A stretch of 33,406 nucleotides of DNA. Source: Motilibacter aurantiacus. Its GTDB lineage: Bacteria > Actinomycetota > Actinomycetes > Motilibacterales > Motilibacteraceae. Below are positions 9,461 through 17,348 of the stretch, piece by piece. The stretch covers positions 487,907-521,312 of the forward strand of contig NZ_JAANNO010000002.1 in NCBI RefSeq assembly GCF_011250645.1, written 5' to 3'. The translations under genes were made by a program, and so were the position numbers. Each line of letters opens with the position of its first letter. Within the stretch, counting starts at the first letter, position 1. The notes below the pieces were generated by a model. The model had not been told where the DNA came from, ran no database searches, and saw only the letters and a program-made list of their open reading frames with translations.

Positions 9461-9482
9461 GCACGCCGTGGCGGGGCATACC
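9454..9482 (+). promoter_or_regulatory. Candidate promoter TTGTCA-17-CATACC for the SARP regulator
   Basis: TTGTCA at 9454-9459 is one base from the consensus -35. It is followed after 17 bp by CATACC at 9477-9482, a weak -10. Transcription would begin about 130 bp before the ATG at 9619. The -35 coincides with the last heptamer of the repeat array. In characterised SARP promoters the repeats usually end closer to the -10 (about 8 bp), so the geometry is not textbook. Confidence 0.35.
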
Positions 9483-9618
9483 GGGCAGAGGACCACGTAC
9501 ATCGGGTGGGGATTGTCCGTATCAGGCCTTTCGTCCCGTCCGGCCGGCCGACCGGGCACTGGGCGTGCACGGGGTCTATTGCGAGCAGGGCAAGGGCCCC
9601 TCGGCCTACCCTGGGGGG

Positions 9619-12600
9619 ATGCCGACCGAGGACTCCGTGCACTTCGCCGTCCTCGGGCCGTTGACCGTCTCGACCGCCGGCCGGCCCGTGGAGCCCGCGG
9701 CACCCGCCCAGCGGGCCCTGCTCGCGGCCCTCCTCGTCGACGCGCCCCGGGTGGTGTCGCTGGAGACGCTGGCAAACCGGCTGTGGGAGGACCGGCCCCC
9801 GGCCGCGGGCGTGCGCAACCTGCACGCCCACGTGTCCCGGCTGCGGCGCGCGCTGGAGCCGCACCGCCCCGACGACTGGACCGTGCTGGTGACCCGGGCA
9901 CCGGGGTACCAGCTCGACGTCGACCCCGACTCCGTCGACGCCGTCGTGTTCGAGAGCGAGGCGCGCAGGGCGCGGCAGCTGGCCGACGCCGGCGACACGG
10001 TGGCCGCACGCGAGCGGCTGGCCGCTGCCCTCGCCCTGTGGCGCGGGACGGCGTACGCCGACGTGCCGCAGCTGTTCGCCCGTGCGGAGGCGGCCCGGCT
10101 GGAGGAGCTGCGCCAGGGCGCGTTCGAGCTCGCCTGCGACCTCGACCTCGCGCTCGGCCGGCACGCCGAGCTGGCCGAGCAGCTGCCGTCCCTCGTGCGC
10201 GCCCAGCCGCTGCGCGAGCCGCTGCGGGCCGCGCTCATGCTCGCGCTCTACCGCTCGGGCCGGCAGGCCGACGCGCTCGCGGTCTTCACCGAGGGGCGCG
10301 AGGCGCTGGCCGACGAGCTCGGCGTCGACCCGGGCCGCGAGCTCAGCGAGCTGCACACCCGGATCCTGCGCCAGGACCCGGCCCTGGACCTTGCGAGCAC
10401 GGTGAGCACGGTGAGCACGGCGAGCACGGCGAGCGCGGCGCCACCGCCCGCTCCGGCCGTCGCCGCCGCGCCTGCCGCGGCGCCGAGCAGCGCGCCGGCC
10501 CCCGCGGCCGAGCCGGCCCCCGGGCCGGCTCCGGCCTCTCCCCACGCCCCCGGCGTCCTCGTCGGCCGGGCGGACGAGCTCGTGGCGCTCACCGGCGCCC
10601 TCTCGGCGGCAGCGGGGGGATCGCCGCGCACGGTCGTGCTCGTCGGGGAGGCCGGCATCGGCAAGACCCGGCTCGCGGAGGAGGCAGCGGCGGTGGGGGC
10701 GGCGGACGGCGCTGTCGTGGCGTGGGGCCGTTGCTGGGAGCACGAGGGCGCCCCCGCGCTGTGGCCGTGGGCGCAGGCCCTGCAGAGCCTCGCGGAGTCG
10801 GTGGGCCCGGAGGTGACGCGCGCAGCCCTGGCCGGCCGGGCCGCGGACGTCGCCCAGGTCGTGCCGGGGCTCCGGCCGCTCGTCGACGAGCCGGCGACCG
10901 ACGCGCCGTCGCCGGACGTGGCGCGGGTGCGGCTCTACGACGCCGTCGCCGCCTTCCTGACCGTGCTGGGGCGCGACCGGCCGCTGCTGCTCGTCCTCGA
11001 GGACCTGCACTGGGGCGACGCCGCCTCCCGGCAGTTGGCCGAGTACGTCGCCGCCACGTTGCGGGACACCAGGGTCGCGGTCGTGGTCACCGTGCGGCTG
11101 CCCAACGACTCCCGGGACCCCCAGAGCGCACGGATGCTGGCGGAGCTGGCACGCGGGGCCGGGACCCTCCGGCTGGACCTCGCGGGCCTCGCCGCGAGCG
11201 ACGTCGAGGCGTACGTCGCCGCCGCGTCCGGCAGCGAGGTCCCGCCCGGCGTGGCGGACGCGATCCGCGGGCGCACGGACGGCAACCCCTTTTACATCGC
11301 CGAGCTCGTCCGCGCCCTCACCACGGAGGGCACGCTGGCCTCGCCGGCGGAGGCAGCCGTGCCCGGCACGGTCCGCGACGTCATCACGTCCCGGCTGCGC
11401 GCTCTGGGGCCGGAGGAGGGCGAGCTGCTGCGGGCGGTGGCCGTCACCGGACGGGCGTTCGACCTGGCGCTGCTGCAGGAGGTCACCGGCCTCGCCGACG
11501 CCGACCTCGACGACCGGCTCGACCGGGCGACCGCGGCCGGCATCTTCGTGTCGGAGCCGGACCACCCCGGGCGCTACCGCTTCGCCCACGCCCTCGTCCA
11601 GGAGACGCTGCTCGAGCAGACCGGGCCGGCCCGGCGCGCCCGGCTGCACGCGCGCGCCGGCGCCGCGCTGGAGCGCCGCCACGCCGACGACCTGGCCGGG
11701 CACGCGGAGGAGCTGGCCCACCACTTCCGGGCGGCCGGCAGCGCCGCGACCGCGCCGCAGGCCGTGCGCTACAGCCTGCTCGCCGCCGAGTCCGCCCGCT
11801 CGCGCTGGGCCTACGAGGACGCCGAGCAGCACCTGCGGGCAGCCATCGTCGCCGCGCAGCTGTTGCCGCCCGGCGACCGCGCCGAGCAGGAGCTCGCCGC
11901 CCGCGTCGCGCTCGGCTCGCTGCTCACCCACACTCTCGGCTACAACGCCCCGGAGGTGGGCGCCCAGCGCCGGCGCGCGCTCGAGCTCGCCCGCGAGGCC
12001 GGGTCTCACGGCGAGCTGCTCTCCGCGCTGTGGGGGACGTGGGGCCACGCCCTCGTCGGCGCGGACCTCGACACCGCCGACCAGCTGACCGACGAGATGA
12101 GCCAGGCCGCGCAGAGCACCGGCGACGACATGCTGCTGCTGGCGGCGCACCATGCGCGCGGCCAGGTCCGCTGGCACCAGGCGCGGCTGGCCGAGGCCGA
12201 CGCCGAGCTGCTCGTCGCCCTCCCCCTCGCCGATGCCGCGGGCCCGAGGATCCCGCTCGAGCTCTTCCTGCAGCACCCCGTCGCGGTGCTGCGCGGCTGG
12301 CGGTCCATCGTGCTGGCGATGATGGGCCGGCTGGAGGAGTCCGCAGCGGCGGCCGCGGAGGCGTGGGACCGCGTCGACGAGCAGGCCGACCCCTACACCG
12401 CCTCCTACATCAAGGTCCTCGAGTCCTGGCGGCACGTGTGGCTCGACGACCCCGAGCAGGCGACGGCGCACAGCGAGTACGGCCTTGCGATCGCGACCAG
12501 GCACGGCTTCGCCCAGATGCAGGCGTTCTCACTGCCCCCACACGGCTGGGGCGTCGCCCGGTCCCAGGGACGCGTCGAGGAGGGCATCGGCGAGGTGAGG

Positions 12601-12936
12601 GCCGCGCTCACCGCGTTCGGGCAGCTCGGCCGGCACATGTTCGCCCACCTCATGCTCGGCGTGCTCGCCGAGCTGCAGCTGCTCTCCGGCGCACCGGAGG
12701 ACGCGGCCGCGACCCTCGAGCGGGCGTTCGCCGAGTCGGCGTCCACCGGCGAGCGGTTCTTCCTGGCCGAGCTGCACCGGCTGCGCGCCGCCAGCCGGCA
12801 GGCGCTGGGCGCGCCGAGCCGCGACGTGTCCACGGAGCTGCGGACGGCGGTCGCGGTCGCCCGCGAGCAGGGGGCCGGCCTCTTCGAGGCCAGAGCTCGC
12901 GCCCTCCTGCCCATGTCGGTGGTCAGCTCGGCGTGA
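9619..12936 (+). CDS. AfsR/SARP-family regulator with AAA-type ATPase domain (1,105 aa)
   Basis: The order of parts is: an OmpR/PhoB-like winged-helix domain (about 7-95, FAVLGPLTV then LHAHVSRLRRAL); a bacterial transcriptional activation domain (about 100-245, ending ELGVDPGRELSELHTRIL); a Ser/Thr/Ala/Pro linker (about 255-315); an ATPase domain with Walker A GEAGIGKT at 343-350 and Walker B LLLVLEDLHWGD at 456-467; and an Ala-rich helical TPR-like half to the end. No LuxR helix-turn-helix is present at the C-terminus. AfsR-type SARPs activate target genes, often for secondary metabolism or development, by binding heptamer repeats; the ATPase part modulates this. The ATG has GGGGGG directly abutting it, which is too close for a good ribosome site. 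GTG at 9637, with GAGGA 4 nt upstream, is an alternative start. The target is not known. Confidence 0.9.
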   Translation: MPTEDSVHFAVLGPLTVSTAGRPVEPAAPAQRALLAALLVDAPRVVSLETLANRLWEDRPPAAGVRNLHAHVSRLRRALEPHRPDDWTVLVTRAPGYQLDVDPDSVDAVVFESEARRARQLADAGDTVAARERLAAALALWRGTAYADVPQLFARAEAARLEELRQGAFELACDLDLALGRHAELAEQLPSLVRAQPLREPLRAALMLALYRSGRQADALAVFTEGREALADELGVDPGRELSELHTRILRQDPALDLASTVSTVSTASTASAAPPPAPAVAAAPAAAPSSAPAPAAEPAPGPAPASPHAPGVLVGRADELVALTGALSAAAGGSPRTVVLVGEAGIGKTRLAEEAAAVGAADGAVVAWGRCWEHEGAPALWPWAQALQSLAESVGPEVTRAALAGRAADVAQVVPGLRPLVDEPATDAPSPDVARVRLYDAVAAFLTVLGRDRPLLLVLEDLHWGDAASRQLAEYVAATLRDTRVAVVVTVRLPNDSRDPQSARMLAELARGAGTLRLDLAGLAASDVEAYVAAASGSEVPPGVADAIRGRTDGNPFYIAELVRALTTEGTLASPAEAAVPGTVRDVITSRLRALGPEEGELLRAVAVTGRAFDLALLQEVTGLADADLDDRLDRATAAGIFVSEPDHPGRYRFAHALVQETLLEQTGPARRARLHARAGAALERRHADDLAGHAEELAHHFRAAGSAATAPQAVRYSLLAAESARSRWAYEDAEQHLRAAIVAAQLLPPGDRAEQELAARVALGSLLTHTLGYNAPEVGAQRRRALELAREAGSHGELLSALWGTWGHALVGADLDTADQLTDEMSQAAQSTGDDMLLLAAHHARGQVRWHQARLAEADAELLVALPLADAAGPRIPLELFLQHPVAVLRGWRSIVLAMMGRLEESAAAAAEAWDRVDEQADPYTASYIKVLESWRHVWLDDPEQATAHSEYGLAIATRHGFAQMQAFSLPPHGWGVARSQGRVEEGIGEVRAALTAFGQLGRHMFAHLMLGVLAELQLLSGAPEDAAATLERAFAESASTGERFFLAELHRLRAASRQALGAPSRDVSTELRTAVAVAREQGAGLFEARARALLPMSVVSSA
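10395..10439 (+). repeat. Five tandem 9-bp units in the SARP linker
   Basis: Five units of GAGCACGGY type (the last degenerate) encode Ser-Thr-Val/Ala triplets between the activation domain and the ATPase domain. The period is a multiple of three, so a change in copy number would alter linker length without shifting the frame. Confidence 0.75.
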
Positions 12937-13355
12937 GCCGGGCCGCGGAGGAGTCCAACCGGCGCATGCTGCGCGCCCGCGACGCGATGGACAGGGCGTA
13001 CGCGCAGCCGCTCGACATCGCGGCGCTCGCCCGGATCGCACTGACCTCCGAGGCGCACTTCATCCGTACGTTCCGGGCCACCTTTGGCGAGACGCCGCAC
13101 CGCTACCTGCAGCGGCGCCGGGTGGAGCGGGCGATGGTCCTGCTGCGCGAGACCGACCGCCCGGTGACGGACATCTGCCTGGAGGTCGGGTTCACCAGCC
13201 TGGGGACGTTCAGCCGCACGTTCCGCGACATCGTCGGCGAGCCGCCGAGCGCGTACCGGCGGCGCGGGCCGGTCCCCCCGGTCCCGACGTGCTTCACCCG
13301 GGCCTGGATGCGGCCGAGCAGTTTCGGAGAAGCCGCGCCGCCGGACGGCCGCTAG
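12933..13355 (+). CDS. Small AraC-family transcriptional regulator (140 aa)
   Basis: The GTG start overlaps the stop of the SARP gene (GTGA), which suggests translational coupling. The protein is essentially a bare AraC/XylS DNA-binding domain. The first helix-turn-helix is around DIAALARIALTSEAHFIRTF (28-47). The second is DICLEVGFTSLGTFSRTF (80-97), followed by the family signature ending GEPPSAYR (102-109). The tail of about 30 residues holds a Cys and several Pro. There is no N-terminal sensor domain. The VOC gene begins 10 bp downstream. A short AraC regulator beside a VOC protein is a common actinobacterial pairing, so it probably controls that neighbour. An internal ATG at 12966 is an alternative start that keeps both helix-turn-helices. 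Confidence 0.85.
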   Translation: MSRAAEESNRRMLRARDAMDRAYAQPLDIAALARIALTSEAHFIRTFRATFGETPHRYLQRRRVERAMVLLRETDRPVTDICLEVGFTSLGTFSRTFRDIVGEPPSAYRRRGPVPPVPTCFTRAWMRPSSFGEAAPPDGR

Positions 13356-13365
13356 CGTCGTCGGC

Positions 13366-13788
13366 ATGTTGAACACCCTCGCGATCTCGTCCATCTACGT
13401 CCTCGACCAGGACGAGGCCCTCGACTTCTACGTCGGGAAGCTCGGCCTCGAGGTCAACACCGATGCCGATCTCGGCTTCATGCGTTGGCTCACCGTCAAC
13501 GCTCCCGGCGAGCCGGGCCGGCAGATCCTGCTGGAGAAGCCCGGCCCCCCGTCGATGGACCCCGCCACCGCGGAGACCGTCCGCGAGCTGGTGGCCAAGG
13601 GCGCGACGGGCGGGCACCTGTTCTTCCAGACCGACGACGCGCAGAAGACGTACGACACGCTCAAGGAGCGCGGGGTGGAGATGACCGACGAGCCGACCCA
13701 GCGGCCGTACGGCATCGACTTCGGGCTGCGCGACCCGTTCGGCAACAGCGTGCGGATCAGCCAGCCGACCCCGCCGCCGGCCGGCTGA
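13366..13788 (+). CDS. VOC (glyoxalase/bleomycin-resistance fold) protein (140 aa)
   Basis: The sequence shows the paired beta-alpha-beta pattern of the vicinal oxygen chelate superfamily: AISSIYVLDQDEALDFY at 6-22 and GHLFFQTDDAQKTYDTL from 83, with the closing DPFGNSVRI. The length is normal for a one-subunit member. Metal-binding VOC enzymes use two His and two Glu. Here the first position is Ser rather than His (SSIYV), His84 is present, and the last strand carries Arg. A catalytic metal site is therefore not evident, and a binding or resistance role is as likely as an enzymatic one. It follows the AraC gene by 10 bp and is probably in the same transcript. The substrate is unknown. Confidence 0.85.
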   Translation: MLNTLAISSIYVLDQDEALDFYVGKLGLEVNTDADLGFMRWLTVNAPGEPGRQILLEKPGPPSMDPATAETVRELVAKGATGGHLFFQTDDAQKTYDTLKERGVEMTDEPTQRPYGIDFGLRDPFGNSVRISQPTPPPAG

Positions 13789-13876
13789 GCAGGCGGGCGG
13801 CGGCGGGCAGGCCGCGACAGGAGGGTTACACCGGGGGCGCACCGGGGAGGAGCGGGCCACGGTCCAGCCCGCGGCC

Positions 13877-13927
13877 GTCGGCCCCAGCCGACACCCGTCC
13901 CACCCGCCCGCGCAGGACGCGCGGGCG
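13877..13927 (+). terminator. Two tandem hairpins after the VOC gene
   Basis: GTCGGC-CCCA-GCCGAC (13877-13892) is followed by CGCCCGCGC-AGGAC-GCGCGGGCG (13905-13927), with perfect 6-bp and 9-bp stems. There is no T-tract, which is usual for terminators in GC-rich actinobacteria. They lie between the VOC stop and the peptidase start, so they most likely end the SARP-AraC-VOC transcript. Confidence 0.55.
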
Positions 13928-13951
13928 CACGGCCTTGATCGGACCCCCCAC

Positions 13952-15391
13952 GTGCACGACACCGCTGCCGCGCCTGGTTGCCGCCCGTCCGTCACCGCGT
14001 ACCTCGAGGACACCACCGGGGAGCTGCTGGAGCAGCTGACCGGGTGGCTCCGGCTGCGCTCGGTCTCCGCCGAGGAGGAGCACTTCCCGGACCTGCTGCG
14101 GTCGGCCAACTGGCTGGCCGGCACCTTGCGCGACACCGGGTTCCCGGTCGCCGAGGTGTGGACGACGGACGGCGCGCCCGCGGTGTACGCCGAGTGGTGT
14201 GCGGCCCCGGGCGCGCCGACCGTCCTCGTCTACAGCCACCACGACGTGCGCGCCGCCAAGGACGCGGACTGGGAGCAGACGCCGCCCTTCGAGCCGGCGC
14301 TGCGCGACGGACGGCTCTACGGCCGCGGCGCCTCCGACGCCAAGGGGCAGGTGCTGTGCCACGTCTGGGCGCTGCGCGCGCACCTGGCCGCGACGGGAAG
14401 GAACGCGCCCGCGGTCAACCTCAAGATGCTCGTCGAGGGCGAGGAGGAGGCCAACTCCACGCATCTGGAAGCGCTGCTGGAGGACAACCGGGAGCGGCTC
14501 GCCGCCGACCTGGTGGTGCTGTCGGACACGATGCTCTGGGCGGCCGACGCGCCGGCGGTCTGCACCGGCGTGCGCGGGATGCTCGGCGCGCAGCTGCAGG
14601 TGCTCGGGCCGCTGCGCGACATCCATGCCGGGGCCGTATCGGGCCCGGCGCCCAACCCGGCGGTCGAGCTGAGCCGGCTCCTCGCGCAGCTGCACGACGA
14701 CGACGGCCGGGTCACGCTGCCGGGCTTCTACGACAGCGTGCAGGAGCCGTCCGAGCGCGAGCGGGCCGCGCTCGCCGCGCTCCCCTTCACCGAGCAGGGG
14801 TGGGTCGAGCGGACGCACACGCGCAGCATCGGCGGCGAGGCCGGGTACTCCGTCCCCGAGCGGCTGTATCTGCGGCCGGCGGTGGAGGTCATGTCGCTGA
14901 TCGCCGGCGACCCCGTCGGGGCCTCGCGGGCCGCGATCCCGTCCGTCGCCACCGCGGACCTCAGCATCCGCACGGTCCCCGGGCAGACCGTCGCCCAGGC
15001 TGCGGAACAGCTGCGCCGGTGGGTGGCCGAGCGGATCAGTGACCGGGTCGACTACGAGCTCACGGTCTCGGAGGCGGACGGGCAGGAGCCGTACACCACC
15101 CCGGCCGGCCTCCCGGCGCTCGCCGCGCTGCGCGAGGCGATGGAGGAGGGCTTCGGGATGCCGGTCGGGCAGATGCGCGGTGCGGGCAGCGCCCCGGCCG
15201 AGCTGATGTCGCGGGTGCTCGACATCCCGGTGCTCTTCTTCGGCACCGGGCTGCCGGAGGACAACTGGCACGACAGCGACGAGAGCGTGCACGTCGCGAC
15301 ACTGCTGAACGGCGCGGCCTCAATGGCGCACTACTGGCCGCGCCTGGCCGCGCTCGGCACGGCCGACCTGTCCCAGGAGGGGGCGGCGTGA
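13952..15391 (+). CDS. M20-family metallopeptidase (dipeptidase/deacylase-like, 479 aa)
   Basis: The metal and catalytic residues of the M20 family are in place: HHD (His96, Asp98), GRGASDAKG (Asp129), the EGEEE block (162-166) with the Glu164 base and Glu165 ligand, LSDTML (the distal Asp), and a late His in DSDESVH. A dimerisation lid domain lies between about 200 and 350. The closest recognisable types are cytosolic dipeptidases and aminoacylases of the CNDP/DapE-like branch, which hydrolyse short peptides or acylated amino acids using two zinc ions. No signal peptide is seen. The GTG start has no clear ribosome site and no other early start exists in frame. Its stop overlaps the start of the ligase gene, so the two are made together. 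The actual substrate cannot be read from sequence. Confidence 0.9.
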   Translation: MHDTAAAPGCRPSVTAYLEDTTGELLEQLTGWLRLRSVSAEEEHFPDLLRSANWLAGTLRDTGFPVAEVWTTDGAPAVYAEWCAAPGAPTVLVYSHHDVRAAKDADWEQTPPFEPALRDGRLYGRGASDAKGQVLCHVWALRAHLAATGRNAPAVNLKMLVEGEEEANSTHLEALLEDNRERLAADLVVLSDTMLWAADAPAVCTGVRGMLGAQLQVLGPLRDIHAGAVSGPAPNPAVELSRLLAQLHDDDGRVTLPGFYDSVQEPSERERAALAALPFTEQGWVERTHTRSIGGEAGYSVPERLYLRPAVEVMSLIAGDPVGASRAAIPSVATADLSIRTVPGQTVAQAAEQLRRWVAERISDRVDYELTVSEADGQEPYTTPAGLPALAALREAMEEGFGMPVGQMRGAGSAPAELMSRVLDIPVLFFGTGLPEDNWHDSDESVHVATLLNGAASMAHYWPRLAALGTADLSQEGAA

Positions 15392-16569
15392 CCGCCGAGC
15401 TGGCCGCGCCCACCCCGCCCGTCCTGACGAGCACCACGGCCCCCGCCACCGCCCGCGGCCCCGCGGAGGTGGGCCTCACCGTCGGCGTCGAGGAGGAGTA
15501 CCACGTCGTCGACGCGACGACGCTGGAGATGCGCGACGACGCGGCGCTCAACCGGGCCGCGCTGCGGGGCGCCCTCGGAGCGAGCGTGCACGCGGAGATC
15601 GCGACCACCCAGCTCGAGGTCGCCACCGAGGTGTGCACGTCGCTGGCCGACGTGCGGCAGGGGCTGCGAACGGTCCGCGCGCAGGCGGCGGACGCGGCCG
15701 CCGGCGTAGGAGCGACCATCGTCGCCGCGTCGACCCACCCGTTCGCCTCCTGGGAGCAGCAGCGCCTGACCGCACGCCCGCGCTACCTCGAGCTGTTCGA
15801 GAAGTGGGCCCTGCTCGCCCTGCAGCAGGTCATCTGCGGCTGCCACGTGCACGTCTCGGTCCCGGACCTCGACACGGCCGTCGCGGTGATGGACCGGGCG
15901 CGACCGTACCTCCCGGCCCTGCTCGCCCTGACCGGGAGCTCACCCTTCCACGAGGGGGTCGACACCGGCTACGAGAGCTACCGCACCCAGTGGTTCGCCC
16001 GCTGGCCCATCACCGGCGCGACCGAGCCGCTCGGCGACGGGGCGGCCTACCGCCGGGTCGTCGAGGGCCTGCGCACGGCCGGCTGCGTCGACGACGCGTC
16101 CAACCTCTACTGGGACGTGCGCCCGTCCGAGCGCTACCCCACGCTGGAGTACCGCATCGGGGACGTCTGCACCAGCCTGGACGACGCGGTGCTCCACGCC
16201 GCGCTGGCGCGGGCGCTCACCCGGACGCTCGCGGCCCGGGCCCGGGCCGGCCTGCCCGCGGAGGAGGTACGCCCCGAGCTGCTGCGCGCGGCGCGCTGGC
16301 GTGCCGCCCGGCACGGGCTGCAGGGCAGCCTGTTCGACCCGCTGCGCGGCGAGCTGGTACCCGCCCCCGCCGCCGTCGGCGACCTCCTCGCGATGCTGCG
16401 CGACGACCTCGAGGACAGGGGTGAGTGGGACGAGGTGCAGGCGCTGGCCGGGCAGGCCCTGGCCCGCGGGACGTCCGCGGCCCGCCAGCGGGCGGTGCTC
16501 CATCGACAGGGCGACCCGGTCGCGGTCGCCCGCATGCTGGTCGACGAGAGCCTGCGCGGGGTGCGGTGA
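15388..16569 (+). CDS. YbdK/GCS2-family carboxylate-amine ligase (393 aa)
   Basis: The start GTG overlaps the peptidase stop (GTGA), and GGAGG lies 7 nt upstream. After a disordered Ala/Pro/Thr tail of about 27 residues comes the family opening GLTVGVEEEY (29-38). Then follow TTQLEVAT, CGCHVHVSVPD and a block reading YWDVRPSERYPTLEYRIGD. These are hallmarks of glutamate-cysteine ligase family 2, whose YbdK branch joins a carboxylate to an amine using ATP, with weak gamma-glutamylcysteine activity in the E. coli member. Length is normal. It shares a transcript with a peptidase that cleaves the kind of bond a ligase makes, which suggests synthesis and turnover of one small gamma-glutamyl or peptide metabolite. 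That pairing is inference. No ergothioneine or mycothiol genes are adjacent. Confidence 0.88.
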   Translation: MTAELAAPTPPVLTSTTAPATARGPAEVGLTVGVEEEYHVVDATTLEMRDDAALNRAALRGALGASVHAEIATTQLEVATEVCTSLADVRQGLRTVRAQAADAAAGVGATIVAASTHPFASWEQQRLTARPRYLELFEKWALLALQQVICGCHVHVSVPDLDTAVAVMDRARPYLPALLALTGSSPFHEGVDTGYESYRTQWFARWPITGATEPLGDGAAYRRVVEGLRTAGCVDDASNLYWDVRPSERYPTLEYRIGDVCTSLDDAVLHAALARALTRTLAARARAGLPAEEVRPELLRAARWRAARHGLQGSLFDPLRGELVPAPAAVGDLLAMLRDDLEDRGEWDEVQALAGQALARGTSAARQRAVLHRQGDPVAVARMLVDESLRGVR

Positions 16570-16600
16570 CGGCCCGGCGACGGCCGACCTGACACCGGAC

Positions 16601-16634
16601 GAGCCCGGCGCCGCTCGAGGCGGCGCCGGGGCTC
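16601..16634. terminator. Bidirectional terminator hairpin between ligase and terA-like genes
   Basis: GAGCCCGGCGCCGC pairs with GCGGCGCCGGGGCTC across a 5-nt loop, with a single bulged G. It sits 31 bp after the ligase stop and 14 bp beyond the stop of the converging TerA-like gene, so it can serve both strands. Confidence 0.7.
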
Positions 16635-16648
16635 GCTGCTCGGACGAG

Positions 16649-17347
16649 CTACTTGCGGCCGGGCCGCCAGTTCAGCCCGAAGCCGTACGCCTGGTCCAGC
16701 ACGTCCTGGGCGCCGTGGATGTAGCGCACCTCGCGGCGTACCTGCAGCTGGCCGCCGACGTTCTCCAGCAGCGCGATCGCGCAGATCGGGGCGGAGGGGT
16801 CCGTCTCGTCGAGGCGGACCTCGATCTGCGGGCCATCGGTCGGGTAGAGCGTGACGACGCCGGCGGCCTCGGCCCAGTTGGGGGTGCCCTGGTAGATCAG
16901 CGCGAACACCAGGATGCGCCGGATCGCCTCGAGCTGGGAGAGGTCGACGAACATGTTCTCGCCGCCGGAGTTGCTGCCCGAGCGGTCGTCGCCGTCGAGC
17001 CGGATGACCGGCGTGGAGCCGTGGGCGCGGGCCTCGAACGAGTTGCCGAGCGCCTGCACGACGCCCTTGGACCCGTCGCTGAACTCGTAGAGGCAGCCGA
17101 GGTCGAGGTCGATGCCGGGCGTCGCGGCCGCGGTCAGGCGCTTGAGGAAGCCCTTCGCCTGCTGCTGGCCTCCCGGACGGGAGTTCCAGTTGAGGTTGAC
17201 CCGCAGCGACCCGGAGCCGCCCGCGCCCTTGCTGAGGTTGACGGTGGGCGCCGACTTGGTCAGCGTCACCTTGCTCAGCGAGACGTTGCCGCCCGCCGGC
17301 GGGGTCGGCTGGGGGGCCGGCTGCCGCTTGTTGTAGTCGATCGCCAT
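16649..17347 (-). CDS. TerA-like member of the TerD superfamily (232 aa)
   Basis: An N-terminal Pro/Gln-rich tail and repeated NVSLSK/VNLSK elements (about 20-40) lead into a TerD-like beta-sandwich. Recognisable pieces are GIDLDLGCLYE, DGSKGVVQALGN, IRLDGDDRSGSNSGGEN (an acidic calcium-type loop), RRILVFALIYQG and, near the end, REVRYIHGAQDVLDQAYG. This pattern matches the actinobacterial TerA-type companion of TerD. The family is associated with tellurite and general stress resistance and with calcium-binding intracellular assemblies; the exact mechanism is unresolved. The start ATG is one base after the stop of the upstream terD gene, so the two are a tight operon. No terB, terC or terE is visible here. 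Confidence 0.83.
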   Translation of the reverse strand: MAIDYNKRQPAPQPTPPAGGNVSLSKVTLTKSAPTVNLSKGAGGSGSLRVNLNWNSRPGGQQQAKGFLKRLTAAATPGIDLDLGCLYEFSDGSKGVVQALGNSFEARAHGSTPVIRLDGDDRSGSNSGGENMFVDLSQLEAIRRILVFALIYQGTPNWAEAAGVVTLYPTDGPQIEVRLDETDPSAPICAIALLENVGGQLQVRREVRYIHGAQDVLDQAYGFGLNWRPGRK

Positions 17348-17348
17348 G

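Larger units (their letters stand above)
9217..9618. other. Divergent intergenic region between the giant exoprotein gene and the SARP regulator
   Basis: These 402 bp separate two divergently transcribed genes. No frame in it reads like a protein; open stretches are extensions or shadows of the neighbours. It contains the heptamer array at 9432-9460, a -35/-10-like pair reading right at 9454-9482, and a short inverted repeat at 9390-9403 (CCCACG-GT-CGTGGG). I could not find a convincing promoter reading left toward the exoprotein gene. Confidence 0.7.

Noticed and set aside
9163-9618. Upstream extension of the SARP frame by 152 codons
   Set aside because: The extension is compositionally random, crosses the heptamer operator and promoter region, and overlaps the start of the divergent exoprotein gene. 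SARP proteins normally begin just before the FAVLGPL strand.
9457-12504. A minus-strand open frame of 1,015 codons opposite the SARP gene
   Set aside because: It is antisense to a clearly recognised SARP-ATPase protein and shows no domain of its own.
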